Part shown: positions 1 to 5,199 of the stretch, in pieces
Layout: each line of letters opens with the position of its first letter
Numbering within the stretch: position 1 is the first letter of the stretch
Source: an uncultured Acetatifactor sp.
Lineage (GTDB): Bacteria; Bacillota; Clostridia; Lachnospirales; Lachnospiraceae
Direction of reading: 5' to 3'
DNA: 8,593 nucleotides
Assembly (NCBI GenBank): GCA_910584435.1
Contig: CAJUAP010000095.1
Coordinates: 1 to 8,593 of the forward strand
Position numbers and translations under genes: made by a program
Notes under the pieces: model-generated
Databases searched by the model: none
What the model saw: the letters and a program-made list of their open reading frames with translations, nothing else
Told to the model about the DNA's origin: nothing

Positions 1-144
1 TCTCTTGTTAGAATTTTCAGGGCTGCATTACTGTTTATTTGTCAAGGTGCTTTGCAATATATCAATGTCCAAATCTGCTTCTCAGCATCTGTTTTGTATA
101 TTGCACAGGTCTTTTTCAATGTGTTGCTTTGTTTCACCAGCAAC
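1..144 (-). other. Probable rRNA operon 5' leader (16S rRNA expected beyond the left edge)
   Basis: Seen: this segment lies downstream of two tandem strong minus-strand promoters and contains no credible ORF. On the minus strand, positions 51-37 read AGCACCTTGACAAAT, which resembles the rRNA antitermination boxA (E. coli TGCTCTTTAACAA). A perfect 9-bp inverted repeat pairs 97-105 with 53-61 around a 35-nt loop. A 6-bp pair (GTTGCT/AGCAAC) lies near the predicted 5' end at 144-123. Known: rRNA operons in Firmicutes typically have tandem promoters, an untranslated leader and a boxA. Inferred: 16S rRNA starts shortly past position 1. No rRNA sequence is in the window, so another strongly expressed untranslated leader remains possible. 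Confidence 0.6.
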
Positions 145-150
145 TCTGAT

Positions 151-179
151 AGAATATCACATTTTCCAAATCTTGTCAA
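151..179 (-). promoter_or_regulatory. Sigma-A promoter, proximal (P2) of the putative rRNA operon
   Basis: On the minus strand TTGACA (179-174) is followed by a 17-nt spacer and TATTCT (156-151). The -35 box is perfect and the spacing optimal. The start of transcription is predicted near 144. The A/T-rich tract at 180-240 could act as an UP element. Confidence 0.8.
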
Positions 180-254
180 CAACTTTTTTTAACTTTTTTA
201 TTTCTTTTTTTATTTCTTTTCTACAGCTTTTTTTATTTTTCGCGGTAGGTTTTT

Positions 255-284
255 ATATTAGCACAACAAGTAACAACTTGTCAA
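255..284 (-). promoter_or_regulatory. Sigma-A promoter, distal (P1) of the putative rRNA operon, with an inverted repeat in the spacer
   Basis: On the minus strand TTGACA (284-279) is followed by an 18-nt spacer and TAATAT (260-255). A 6-bp inverted repeat (ACAAGT at 266-271, ACTTGT at 276-281) overlaps the -35 box and spacer and could be an operator or chance. The upstream sequence at 285-330 is strongly A/T-rich, as expected for an UP element. The promoter points toward P2 and the left edge. Confidence 0.72.
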
Positions 285-358
285 TACTTAATTTTATTTT
301 TTCAAAACTTTTTCTTATCCTATAATTTATCCTATAACAGTTCAGACAGGTCATTACA

Positions 359-407
359 CTGCTGCGAGAATGCATACTCATAGTTCTCGCAGCAGCCGCA
401 AGGCGGC
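359..407. repeat. Two adjacent palindromes with a TAACAGTTCAGA motif just upstream
   Basis: A perfect 12-bp inverted repeat pairs CTGCTGCGAGAA (359-370) with TTCTCGCAGCAG (384-395) around a 13-nt loop. Immediately after it, GCCGC (395-399) pairs with GCGGC (403-407). TAACAGTTCAGA lies at 335-346 and recurs exactly at 1698-1709. Neither hairpin is followed by a T-run on either strand, so they do not look like intrinsic terminators. The element sits between the degraded gene and the P1 upstream region. It is probably an intergenic palindromic repeat. Confidence 0.6.
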
Positions 408-417
408 ACGCCTCCTT

Positions 418-912
418 TCATACGCAGATACTTCTATTTTTCAATGCCGGAATCACCAATCGGCCTTCCTTCTGATTGCAGAGCACCTAAAATATATACA
501 CAGGCTGCCAGAACCCCTTAGAATCAATCTCATATGCCATTTCCACATCTTGAACCGTTAGCTCTGCCAGTTTTTCATCCTGCATTCTGCTTATGAAATT
601 TCCCCTCTGAATGTCCGGAAATGCTTCCTGTTCCGTTTTGCTCTGCCCCTCACTGTATTTGGGGCAAGTGTATGTGTGATTATCCATATCGGAAATTTTA
701 CCGTTGGCATGATATTGACAAATCAATTGGCCATCATACATACTATCCCCGTTTTCATACTGTTCCACAATGAACTGGTATTTACCCTTACCCAAATTTT
801 CAAATACAGCCCCTTCGGCAGAGATACTACCAGCCCTGTGCAGCTGATAGATCCATACATCCTTTTGTTCCTCTGACAATGCTATATCTGTCCGAACCTC
901 TATTCCTTTCAT
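418..912 (-). pseudogene. Broken hypothetical gene: N-terminally short, with an in-frame amber stop near the C-terminus
   Basis: I do not recognise the family. Seen: an ORF from ATG 912 to TAG 487-489 encodes 141 residues. It is hydrophilic, with no signal peptide or membrane segment, and ends in KGFWQPVYIF. The same frame stays open after the TAG for 22 codons, including EGRLVIPALK, and stops at TGA 418-420. A QPVY-F segment followed about 15 residues later by a hydrophobic IPAL segment reads like one continuous domain, so the TAG looks like a disruption. The frame also lacks an obvious N-terminal export signal, although the body reads like a secreted or extracytoplasmic domain. The start overlaps the stop of the VanZ-like gene in an ATGA arrangement, with AGGG five bases upstream. 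A GTG at 918 is a less likely start. It could still be an intact short gene of 141 residues. Confidence 0.5.
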
Positions 913-1274
913 CGGCACCCTGTGAAGATAAGGCGCACTCTGCCCCTTCCGCTCCTGTGTGCTCTAAAAAGGACGCTCAACAGCCGATAACCTCCATATC
1001 CTATGGCAACACCCAGCAAATTGTTCAAAATATCATCTGTTTCAACAATCCCCCAGTGAAAAATCAACTGTATTATCTCAATAGATGCCGAAAATGCCGC
1101 ACCTGCCATATAAATTATCCAGGGTTTCCGAAACCGCAGCTGCTTCTTTCCCTGGAAGATTCTCTGATACAGCAAGAAATTTCCTATGATATAATCCATA
1201 ACCAATATTGTCCCTGCCATCACCCCTATTTTTATGTAATCCTCTGCCATATTGACAATACTGGAAAACGTCAT
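909..1274 (-). CDS. Short VanZ-like membrane protein
   Basis: The 121-residue product resembles the C-terminal two thirds of the VanZ family. SIEIIQL (64-70) matches the conserved S-x-IE-xxQ segment, and TDDILNNLLGVAIGYGGY (79-96) matches the D-x-x-x-N-xx-G-xxx-GY signature. IIGNFLLY (29-36) matches the preceding helix, although the usual FIPLG continuation is absent. Three membrane segments are likely, near 17-37, 51-73 and 82-103, followed by a basic tail. VanZ proteins are usually about 150-200 residues, so this one lacks an N-terminal helix. Start: ATG at 1274 has GGAGG (1285-1281) six bases upstream. VanZ of Tn1546 gives low-level teicoplanin resistance, but most chromosomal relatives have no known role. 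A 12-codon ORF with an arrest-like motif lies 44 nt upstream. The stop overlaps the next ORF by ATGA. Confidence 0.72.
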   Translation of the reverse strand: MTFSSIVNMAEDYIKIGVMAGTILVMDYIIGNFLLYQRIFQGKKQLRFRKPWIIYMAGAAFSASIEIIQLIFHWGIVETDDILNNLLGVAIGYGGYRLLSVLFRAHRSGRGRVRLIFTGCR

Positions 1275-1318
1275 TCTATGCCTCCATGTAAAACATTTAC
1301 TACATCCAGCATTTTAAA

Positions 1319-1357
1319 TCATACTTCCAGACCGCGCAGACGAAAATAATAATACAT
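1319..1357 (-). CDS. 12-codon putative leader peptide with an RLR motif
   Basis: Seen: ATG at 1357 starts a frame encoding MYYYFRLRGLEV and ending at TGA 1319-1321. GAGGTG (1369-1364) lies six bases upstream as a good Shine-Dalgarno sequence. That sequence is the 3' arm of the hairpin at 1363-1383, so folding would hide it. Residues 6-8 are Arg-Leu-Arg. Known: the +X+ motif, including RLR in the ErmD leader, causes macrolide-dependent ribosome arrest. Three Tyr and one Phe in a row would also suit aromatic-residue sensing. After the TGA the same frame is open for 15 more codons and stops overlapping the VanZ start as ATGA. Inferred: a regulatory leader for the VanZ-like gene. No expression evidence is available, and an ORF this short can occur by chance. 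Confidence 0.45.
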   Translation of the reverse strand: MYYYFRLRGLEV

Positions 1358-1358
1358 G

Positions 1359-1383
1359 AAAAGCACCTCGCAAAACAAGGTGC
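1359..1383 (-). terminator. Intrinsic terminator of tRNA-Ser, also carrying the leader ORF's ribosome binding site
   Basis: On the minus strand GCACCTTG (1383-1376) and CGAGGTGC (1370-1363) form an 8-bp stem with one U-G wobble and a 5-nt loop. TTTT (1362-1359) follows. It lies 60 nt past the tRNA 3' end. The U-run is short, so termination may be partial. The 3' arm includes GAGGTG, correctly spaced from the ATG at 1357. Confidence 0.7.
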
Positions 1384-1442
1384 CTTCCACTCAAATATTC
1401 CTATATACAATTAATACCATTGATAATCTATTGGTAGCAAAA

Positions 1443-1530
1443 CGGAGAAGGAGGGATTTGAACCCTCGCGCCGGTCACCCGACCTACACCCTTAGCAGGG
1501 GCGCCTCTTCGGCCTCTTGAGTACTTCTCC
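1443..1530 (-). tRNA. tRNA-Ser (anticodon GCU)
   Basis: An 88-nt tRNA with the long variable arm of a class II serine tRNA. The 7-bp acceptor stem pairs GGAGAAG (1530-1524) with CTTCTCC (1450-1444), followed by discriminator G at 1443. The anticodon loop CTGCTAA places GCU at 1496-1494, reading AGC and AGU codons. The T arm contains GGGTTCAAATCCC. The variable arm includes the paired GGTCGGGTGACC segment. The 3' CCA is not encoded, so it must be added after transcription. It has its own consensus promoter and a downstream hairpin terminator. Confidence 0.96.
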
Positions 1531-1585
1531 TCATTCCGAAACAACACCACTACCAATATAAAGCTTTTACACAAGTACAAAACTT

Positions 1586-1614
1586 ATTATACTCAAAACA
1601 GCTCTCTTTGTCAA
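1586..1614 (-). promoter_or_regulatory. Consensus sigma-A promoter of tRNA-Ser
   Basis: On the minus strand a perfect TTGACA (1614-1609), a 17-nt spacer and a perfect TATAAT (1591-1586). A/T tracts at 1619-1634 lie just upstream and could serve as an UP element. Transcription should start near 1579, giving about 49 nt of 5' leader before the tRNA. Confidence 0.9.
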
Positions 1615-1645
1615 TGCATTTTTTTATTTTTTTTGCAATTATTGC

Positions 1646-1709
1646 GCGACTTGCATACGCCAAAACGCATTCTTTTTGCGTTTTGTGTGCATTCTCGTAA
1701 CAGTTCAGA
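1646..1709 (+). repeat. Copy of a putative dispersed intergenic repeat (GCGACTTG, hairpin, TAACAGTTC)
   Basis: Order on the plus strand: GCGACTTG (1646-1653), a perfect 9-bp hairpin CAAAACGCA/TGCGTTTTG (1661-1669 with 1677-1685, 7-nt loop), then TAACAGTTCAGA (1698-1709). The same order and orientation occur at 8541-8593. The hairpin arms differ in sequence between copies while the pairing is kept. This copy lies just upstream of the tRNA-Ser promoter. The strand given follows this reading order and is arbitrary. Confidence 0.45.
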
Positions 1710-1785
1710 TATGCGGAACGCCCGACATAAAGTAAGCCGCCGGCAGCATTACCTGTTTGTCGGCAGGAACGCACATTCCAATCAT

Positions 1786-1814
1786 ACAATAGAAAATCTG
1801 CATTCTATTGTCAA
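1786..1814 (-). promoter_or_regulatory. Promoter-like element overlapped by a perfect 9-bp inverted repeat
   Basis: On the minus strand TTGACA (1814-1809), a 17-nt spacer and TATTGT (1791-1786). ACAATAGAA (1786-1794) and TTCTATTGT (1803-1811) form a perfect inverted repeat with an 8-nt centre, covering most of both boxes. That is the layout of a repressor operator. No credible gene starts directly downstream. The next transcribed feature is tRNA-Ser, about 255 nt away. The -10 box matches only 4 of 6 bases. Confidence 0.4.
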
Positions 1815-1858
1815 GTCATATGAATGGTGTGGAGGAATTGTCTGGATGCACACAAACT

Positions 1859-1886
1859 GCCAAACCGCAAAGGCATGCGGTTTGGC
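1859..1886 (-). terminator. Candidate terminator of the leuS operon
   Basis: An 11-bp perfect stem pairs GCCAAACCGCA (1859-1869) with TGCGGTTTGGC (1876-1886) around a 6-nt loop, 108 nt past the leuS stop. On the minus strand it is followed by AGTTTGTGTG, a poor U-tract, so termination is uncertain. It may instead be an mRNA 3'-end stabilising hairpin. Confidence 0.5.
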
Positions 1887-1893
1887 GCACAGC

Positions 1894-1966
1894 TGTCTTG
1901 CATGCCATAGAATATGGCATTAATGAGCAGGGAAACTCATTTTGACTGCACGGTTTCCGCAAGACA
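1894..1966 (-). other. Multibranched inverted-repeat structure downstream of leuS
   Basis: A perfect 8-bp outer stem pairs TGTCTTGC (1894-1901) with GCAAGACA (1959-1966). It encloses a perfect 8-bp hairpin ATGCCATA/TATGGCAT (1902-1909 with 1913-1920, loop GAA) directly stacked on the outer stem. A second 6-bp hairpin follows (AATGAG 1922-1927 with CTCATT 1936-1941). A competing pairing exists between GGAAAC (1931-1936) and GTTTCC (1953-1958). The strand is assigned from the leuS transcript that would contain it. It could be a structured 3' UTR, a small RNA or a decayed repeat. I do not recognise a known RNA family. Confidence 0.45.
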
Positions 1967-1994
1967 AGTTACAGGACTTTCACAATAATTCATA

Positions 1995-4418
1995 TCACTT
2001 CGCCACTATATTGACAATCCTTCCCTTTACATAAATCTCCTTCACAATTGTTTTTCCTGCAATAGCTGCTTTTACAGGCGCAATTTCCTTCGCCTTGACA
2101 ATAGCAGAACTGCTTTCCTCTTCTAACGCCAACTCCAATGTTCCCTTCACTTTGCCATTCACCTGCACAGCAATTGTGACAGTGTCTTCACGAAGAGCTT
2201 CTTCATCATATGCCGGCCATTCCTCATAAGCTATCGTCTGCTGATGACCTAATATCTGCCATAGTTCTTCACCTGCATGAGGACAAATGCAGGAGAACAT
2301 TTTAACGAAGCCTTCCGCATATTCCTTCGGACATTTTCCTGCCTTATATGCTGCATTCATAAAAATCATCATCTGGCTGACGGCCGTGTTAAAACCAAGC
2401 TGTTCAAAATCATCCGTAACCTTTTTAACCGTTTGATGGTATACTTTGGTTAAATCATCATCCTTTTCTTCCGTAATATTCTCTGGATTAGTCAAAAATG
2501 TCCATACACGATTTATAAATCTCCTGGCGCCTTCCACCCCCTGCGGGCTCCAGGGCTTAGACACCTCCAAAGGCCCCATGAACATTTCATACAGCCTTAA
2601 TGTATCCGCACCGTAATTCCTCACAATATCACTGGGATTTACCACAAACTCCGGGAAACGTTTTCCCATTTTAATACCGTTCTCACCTAAAATCATTCCC
2701 TGATGCACCAGCTTCTGAAAGGGCTCTTTTACCGGAGACAATCCCTTATCATACAGAAATCTGTTCCATATTCTGGAATACATTAAATGGCCTACCGCGT
2801 GTTCCGGCCCTCCGATATAGAGATCTACAGGAAGCCAATGCTTCAGCAGCTCCTGGTCAGCAAATTCCGTTTGGTTATGCGGGTCAATATACCTCATAAA
2901 ATACCAGCTGGAACCGGCGCTTCCAGGCATGGTAGATGTTTCACGAACACCTTTGATACCATCCTTTTCGTATTGCTTCCATTCAACTGCATTTTCCAGC
3001 GGTGCTTTCCCGTTTTTCCCTTTATAATCCTCTAACTCAGGCAGCACCAGGGGCAATTCTTCGTCATCCAGCACATGAATATCTCCGTTTTCCATATGCA
3101 CCACCGGCACTGGTTCGCCCCAGTAACGCTGTCTCGCAAATATCCATTCGCGGAAATGATAATTCACTGTCTTCCTTGCCACACCCTGCTTCACCAGTTT
3201 TTCAGTAATTGCTTCTTTGGCTTCTTCAACAGTAAGTCCCGTAAATTCTTCTGAATTCATCAGCCGGCAGCCTTTGCCAAGATAATCACCTTTTTCAAAT
3301 GCCTTTTCACTTACATCCGATCCTCCAATTACCTGCACCATAGGAATATGGTGTGCAATTGCATATTCAAAGTCACGCTGATCATGAGAAGGCACGGCCA
3401 TAACCGCTCCCGTCCCGTAACTTGCAAGTACAAAGTCACCAATATAGAGAGGTACTTCTTTTCCGTTCACAGGATTAATCGCAGCAAGCCCTTTCAACAC
3501 GCAACCTGATTTGGTCTTATTCAGTTCTGTGCGATCCATGTCATTTTTCTTCAGTGTCTCATCTATATACGTCTGCACTTCTTCAGGATTCTCTACTCTT
3601 GGCATCAAGTCTTTTACAATTTGGCCGTCTGGAGCTAATACCATAAATGTAATACCATATATGGTTTCAATACATGTGGTGTAAATAGAGAAGTTTCCTC
3701 CCCCCACAATCTGAAAATCAACCTCAACACCCTCCGACTTTCCTATCCAATGCCTCTGTATATCCTTAGTAGATTCCGGCCAGTCTATTTCCTCCAATCC
3801 CTCCAGAAGCTTCTCTGCAAAAGCAGGCTGATTGATTACCCATTGTTTCATATTTTTGCGTATAACAGGATAACCGCCCCTTTCCGACTTGCCGTCAATC
3901 ACCTCATCATTAGACAAAACAGTCCCTAATTCTTCACACCAATTTACCGGCATATCGATATATTTGGCATATCCGTCCAGATAAAGCTGCTTGAAGATCC
4001 ATTGCGTCCACTTATAAAAGTCCGGATCGCTGGTGGCAACCATTTTTGACCAGTCATAATCAAATCCCAGTTCTTTTAACTGTTCGGAAAAGGTTTCTAT
4101 ATTTGCCTGTGTAAACCCATTGGGATGATTTCCGGTATTCACTGCATACTGCTCCGCAGGAAGGCCAAAAGAATCATACCCCATGGGGTGCAATACATTA
4201 TATCCCTGCATACGTTTCATACGCGACATGATATCCGTTGCGGTATAGCCCTCCGGATGCCCCGCATGTAAGCCGACCCCTGACGGATACGGGAACATAT
4301 CCAGCACATAATACTTAGGTTTGCTAAAATCCCACACATCTGTTTTAAATGTCTCGTTTTCCGCCCAGTACCTCTGCCACTTTTTCTCAATTTCTCCCGG
4401 ATTATACACTCGTTCCAT
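1995..4418 (-). CDS. leuS: Leucine--tRNA ligase
   Basis: Class I aminoacyl-tRNA synthetase that attaches leucine to tRNA-Leu in the cytoplasm. At 807 residues it is the normal size for bacterial LeuRS and appears intact. The HIGH-type motif is HAGH (51-54), within PYPSGVGLHAGHPEGYTATD. The CP1 editing domain lies near 225-420. It has the threonine-rich segment TTCIET (247-252) and GTGAVMAVPSHDQRD (335-349), which keeps the two aspartates used in editing. The KMSKS position reads KMGKR (583-587) before FPEFVVNPSDIV. The anticodon-binding helices follow, then a C-terminal domain ending near 807. Start: ATG at 4418 has GAGG six bases upstream. It lies 57 nt after the fumarase beta stop with no promoter or T-box visible, so it is probably transcribed with the upstream genes. 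Confidence 0.97.
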   Translation of the reverse strand: MERVYNPGEIEKKWQRYWAENETFKTDVWDFSKPKYYVLDMFPYPSGVGLHAGHPEGYTATDIMSRMKRMQGYNVLHPMGYDSFGLPAEQYAVNTGNHPNGFTQANIETFSEQLKELGFDYDWSKMVATSDPDFYKWTQWIFKQLYLDGYAKYIDMPVNWCEELGTVLSNDEVIDGKSERGGYPVIRKNMKQWVINQPAFAEKLLEGLEEIDWPESTKDIQRHWIGKSEGVEVDFQIVGGGNFSIYTTCIETIYGITFMVLAPDGQIVKDLMPRVENPEEVQTYIDETLKKNDMDRTELNKTKSGCVLKGLAAINPVNGKEVPLYIGDFVLASYGTGAVMAVPSHDQRDFEYAIAHHIPMVQVIGGSDVSEKAFEKGDYLGKGCRLMNSEEFTGLTVEEAKEAITEKLVKQGVARKTVNYHFREWIFARQRYWGEPVPVVHMENGDIHVLDDEELPLVLPELEDYKGKNGKAPLENAVEWKQYEKDGIKGVRETSTMPGSAGSSWYFMRYIDPHNQTEFADQELLKHWLPVDLYIGGPEHAVGHLMYSRIWNRFLYDKGLSPVKEPFQKLVHQGMILGENGIKMGKRFPEFVVNPSDIVRNYGADTLRLYEMFMGPLEVSKPWSPQGVEGARRFINRVWTFLTNPENITEEKDDDLTKVYHQTVKKVTDDFEQLGFNTAVSQMMIFMNAAYKAGKCPKEYAEGFVKMFSCICPHAGEELWQILGHQQTIAYEEWPAYDEEALREDTVTIAVQVNGKVKGTLELALEEESSSAIVKAKEIAPVKAAIAGKTIVKEIYVKGRIVNIVAK

Positions 4419-4475
4419 ATTTTACCTCATTTTCTCACGGCCACTGCCTATCCTGCCGCTCTTCTCTTTATTATC

Positions 4476-5039
4476 TTAAAAAAGACATGTTTCCTGATGA
4501 TATTCACGAATTGCTGTCTCATAAAGATCATTACCCTTGGCATCCATCACTACTATCACAGGAAAATCCTTTACTTCCAGCTTTCTGATTGCCTCCGTTC
4601 CCAGATCGTCATAAGCAATTACTTCGGAAGATATAATCGCACGTGACAACAGCGCCCCTGCACCGCCGATTGCTGCAAAATACACTGCTCCATTCCGCAC
4701 AACAGCCTCCTTTACTGCGCCGCTCCGCTTGCCCTTGCCAATCATTCCTTTTAACCCCATATCCAGCAAAACAGGGGCATATTTGTCCATACGGCTTGCC
4801 GTTGTCGGCCCGGCAGATCCAATGGGTCTGCCCGGCCTGGCCGGAGAGGGCCCCATATAATAGATGATATTATTCTCCATCTCCAGAGGAAGCTTTTCCT
4901 TTTTCTCCCATGCCTCATACATTCTCTTATGAGCAGCATCTCTGGCAGTATATATTGTTCCTGTCAGATATACATAATCCCCTGCCTGTAAAGAAGCCGC
5001 CGTATTCCCTGAAAACGGCACCGAAATATGTTTGTCCAT
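4476..5039 (-). CDS. Fumarate hydratase (class I), beta subunit / C-terminal swivel domain
   Basis: The 187-residue product matches the C-terminal domain of iron-sulfur fumarases (Fe-S hydro-lyase beta type), which works with the alpha subunit to interconvert fumarate and malate. Conserved blocks are GTIYTARDAAHKR (27-39), GSAGPTTASRMD (74-85), MIGKGKR (99-105), AIGGAGALLS (123-132) and the C-terminal DFPVIVVMDAKGNDLY (158-173). The length is typical of the split form found in many anaerobes. L-tartrate dehydratase beta is the main related alternative. Start: ATG at 5039 with GAGG a few bases upstream. The 160-nt gap to the alpha subunit is longer than usual for this pair. Confidence 0.92.
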   Translation of the reverse strand: MDKHISVPFSGNTAASLQAGDYVYLTGTIYTARDAAHKRMYEAWEKKEKLPLEMENNIIYYMGPSPARPGRPIGSAGPTTASRMDKYAPVLLDMGLKGMIGKGKRSGAVKEAVVRNGAVYFAAIGGAGALLSRAIISSEVIAYDDLGTEAIRKLEVKDFPVIVVMDAKGNDLYETAIREYHQETCLF

Positions 5040-5070
5040 GTTACCTCATTTCCGCACAGCTCTGCTGCAC

Positions 5071-5199
5071 CTAACCCAATGTCCTCTCCGCAATGGCGAT
5101 TTGAAACGGCACCTTTGCCTCAAACAGTACCTGATAATCAAATATTTCGCCCGGCAATGCCTCACAGGCCGAAACCGTCAGCAATGCCCTGCACTTTCC
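5071..5199 (-). other. Open in-frame extension after the fumarase alpha stop codon
   Basis: The alpha subunit ends with TAG at 5202-5200. The same frame is then open for 42 codons (5199-5074), ending at TAG 5073-5071. The translation is protein-like, with IFDYQVLFEAKVPFQIAIAE near its end, and uses codons like the neighbours. There is no start codon with a ribosome binding site. It may be a remnant, a readthrough tail or chance, since 42 open codons are not improbable. It fills most of the alpha-beta gap. Confidence 0.3.

Noticed and set aside
5..325. Plus-strand 106-codon ORF
   Set aside because: Phe-rich translation of A/T-rich promoter and leader DNA, opposite two strong promoters, with no ribosome binding site.
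879..1349. Plus-strand 156-codon ORF
   Set aside because: Antisense to the VanZ-like gene, with low-complexity Pro/His/Cys content and no ribosome binding site.
1550..1789. 79-codon minus-strand ORF from a TTG start
   Set aside because: It runs through the repeat hairpin, the tRNA promoter and the tRNA leader, starts at TTG without a ribosome binding site, and resembles no protein.
1615..1994. SRP RNA, 6S RNA or another known ncRNA between leuS and tRNA-Ser
   Set aside because: I looked for the SRP core sequence and other familiar motifs and found none. Only the hairpins and promoter-like site listed are supported.
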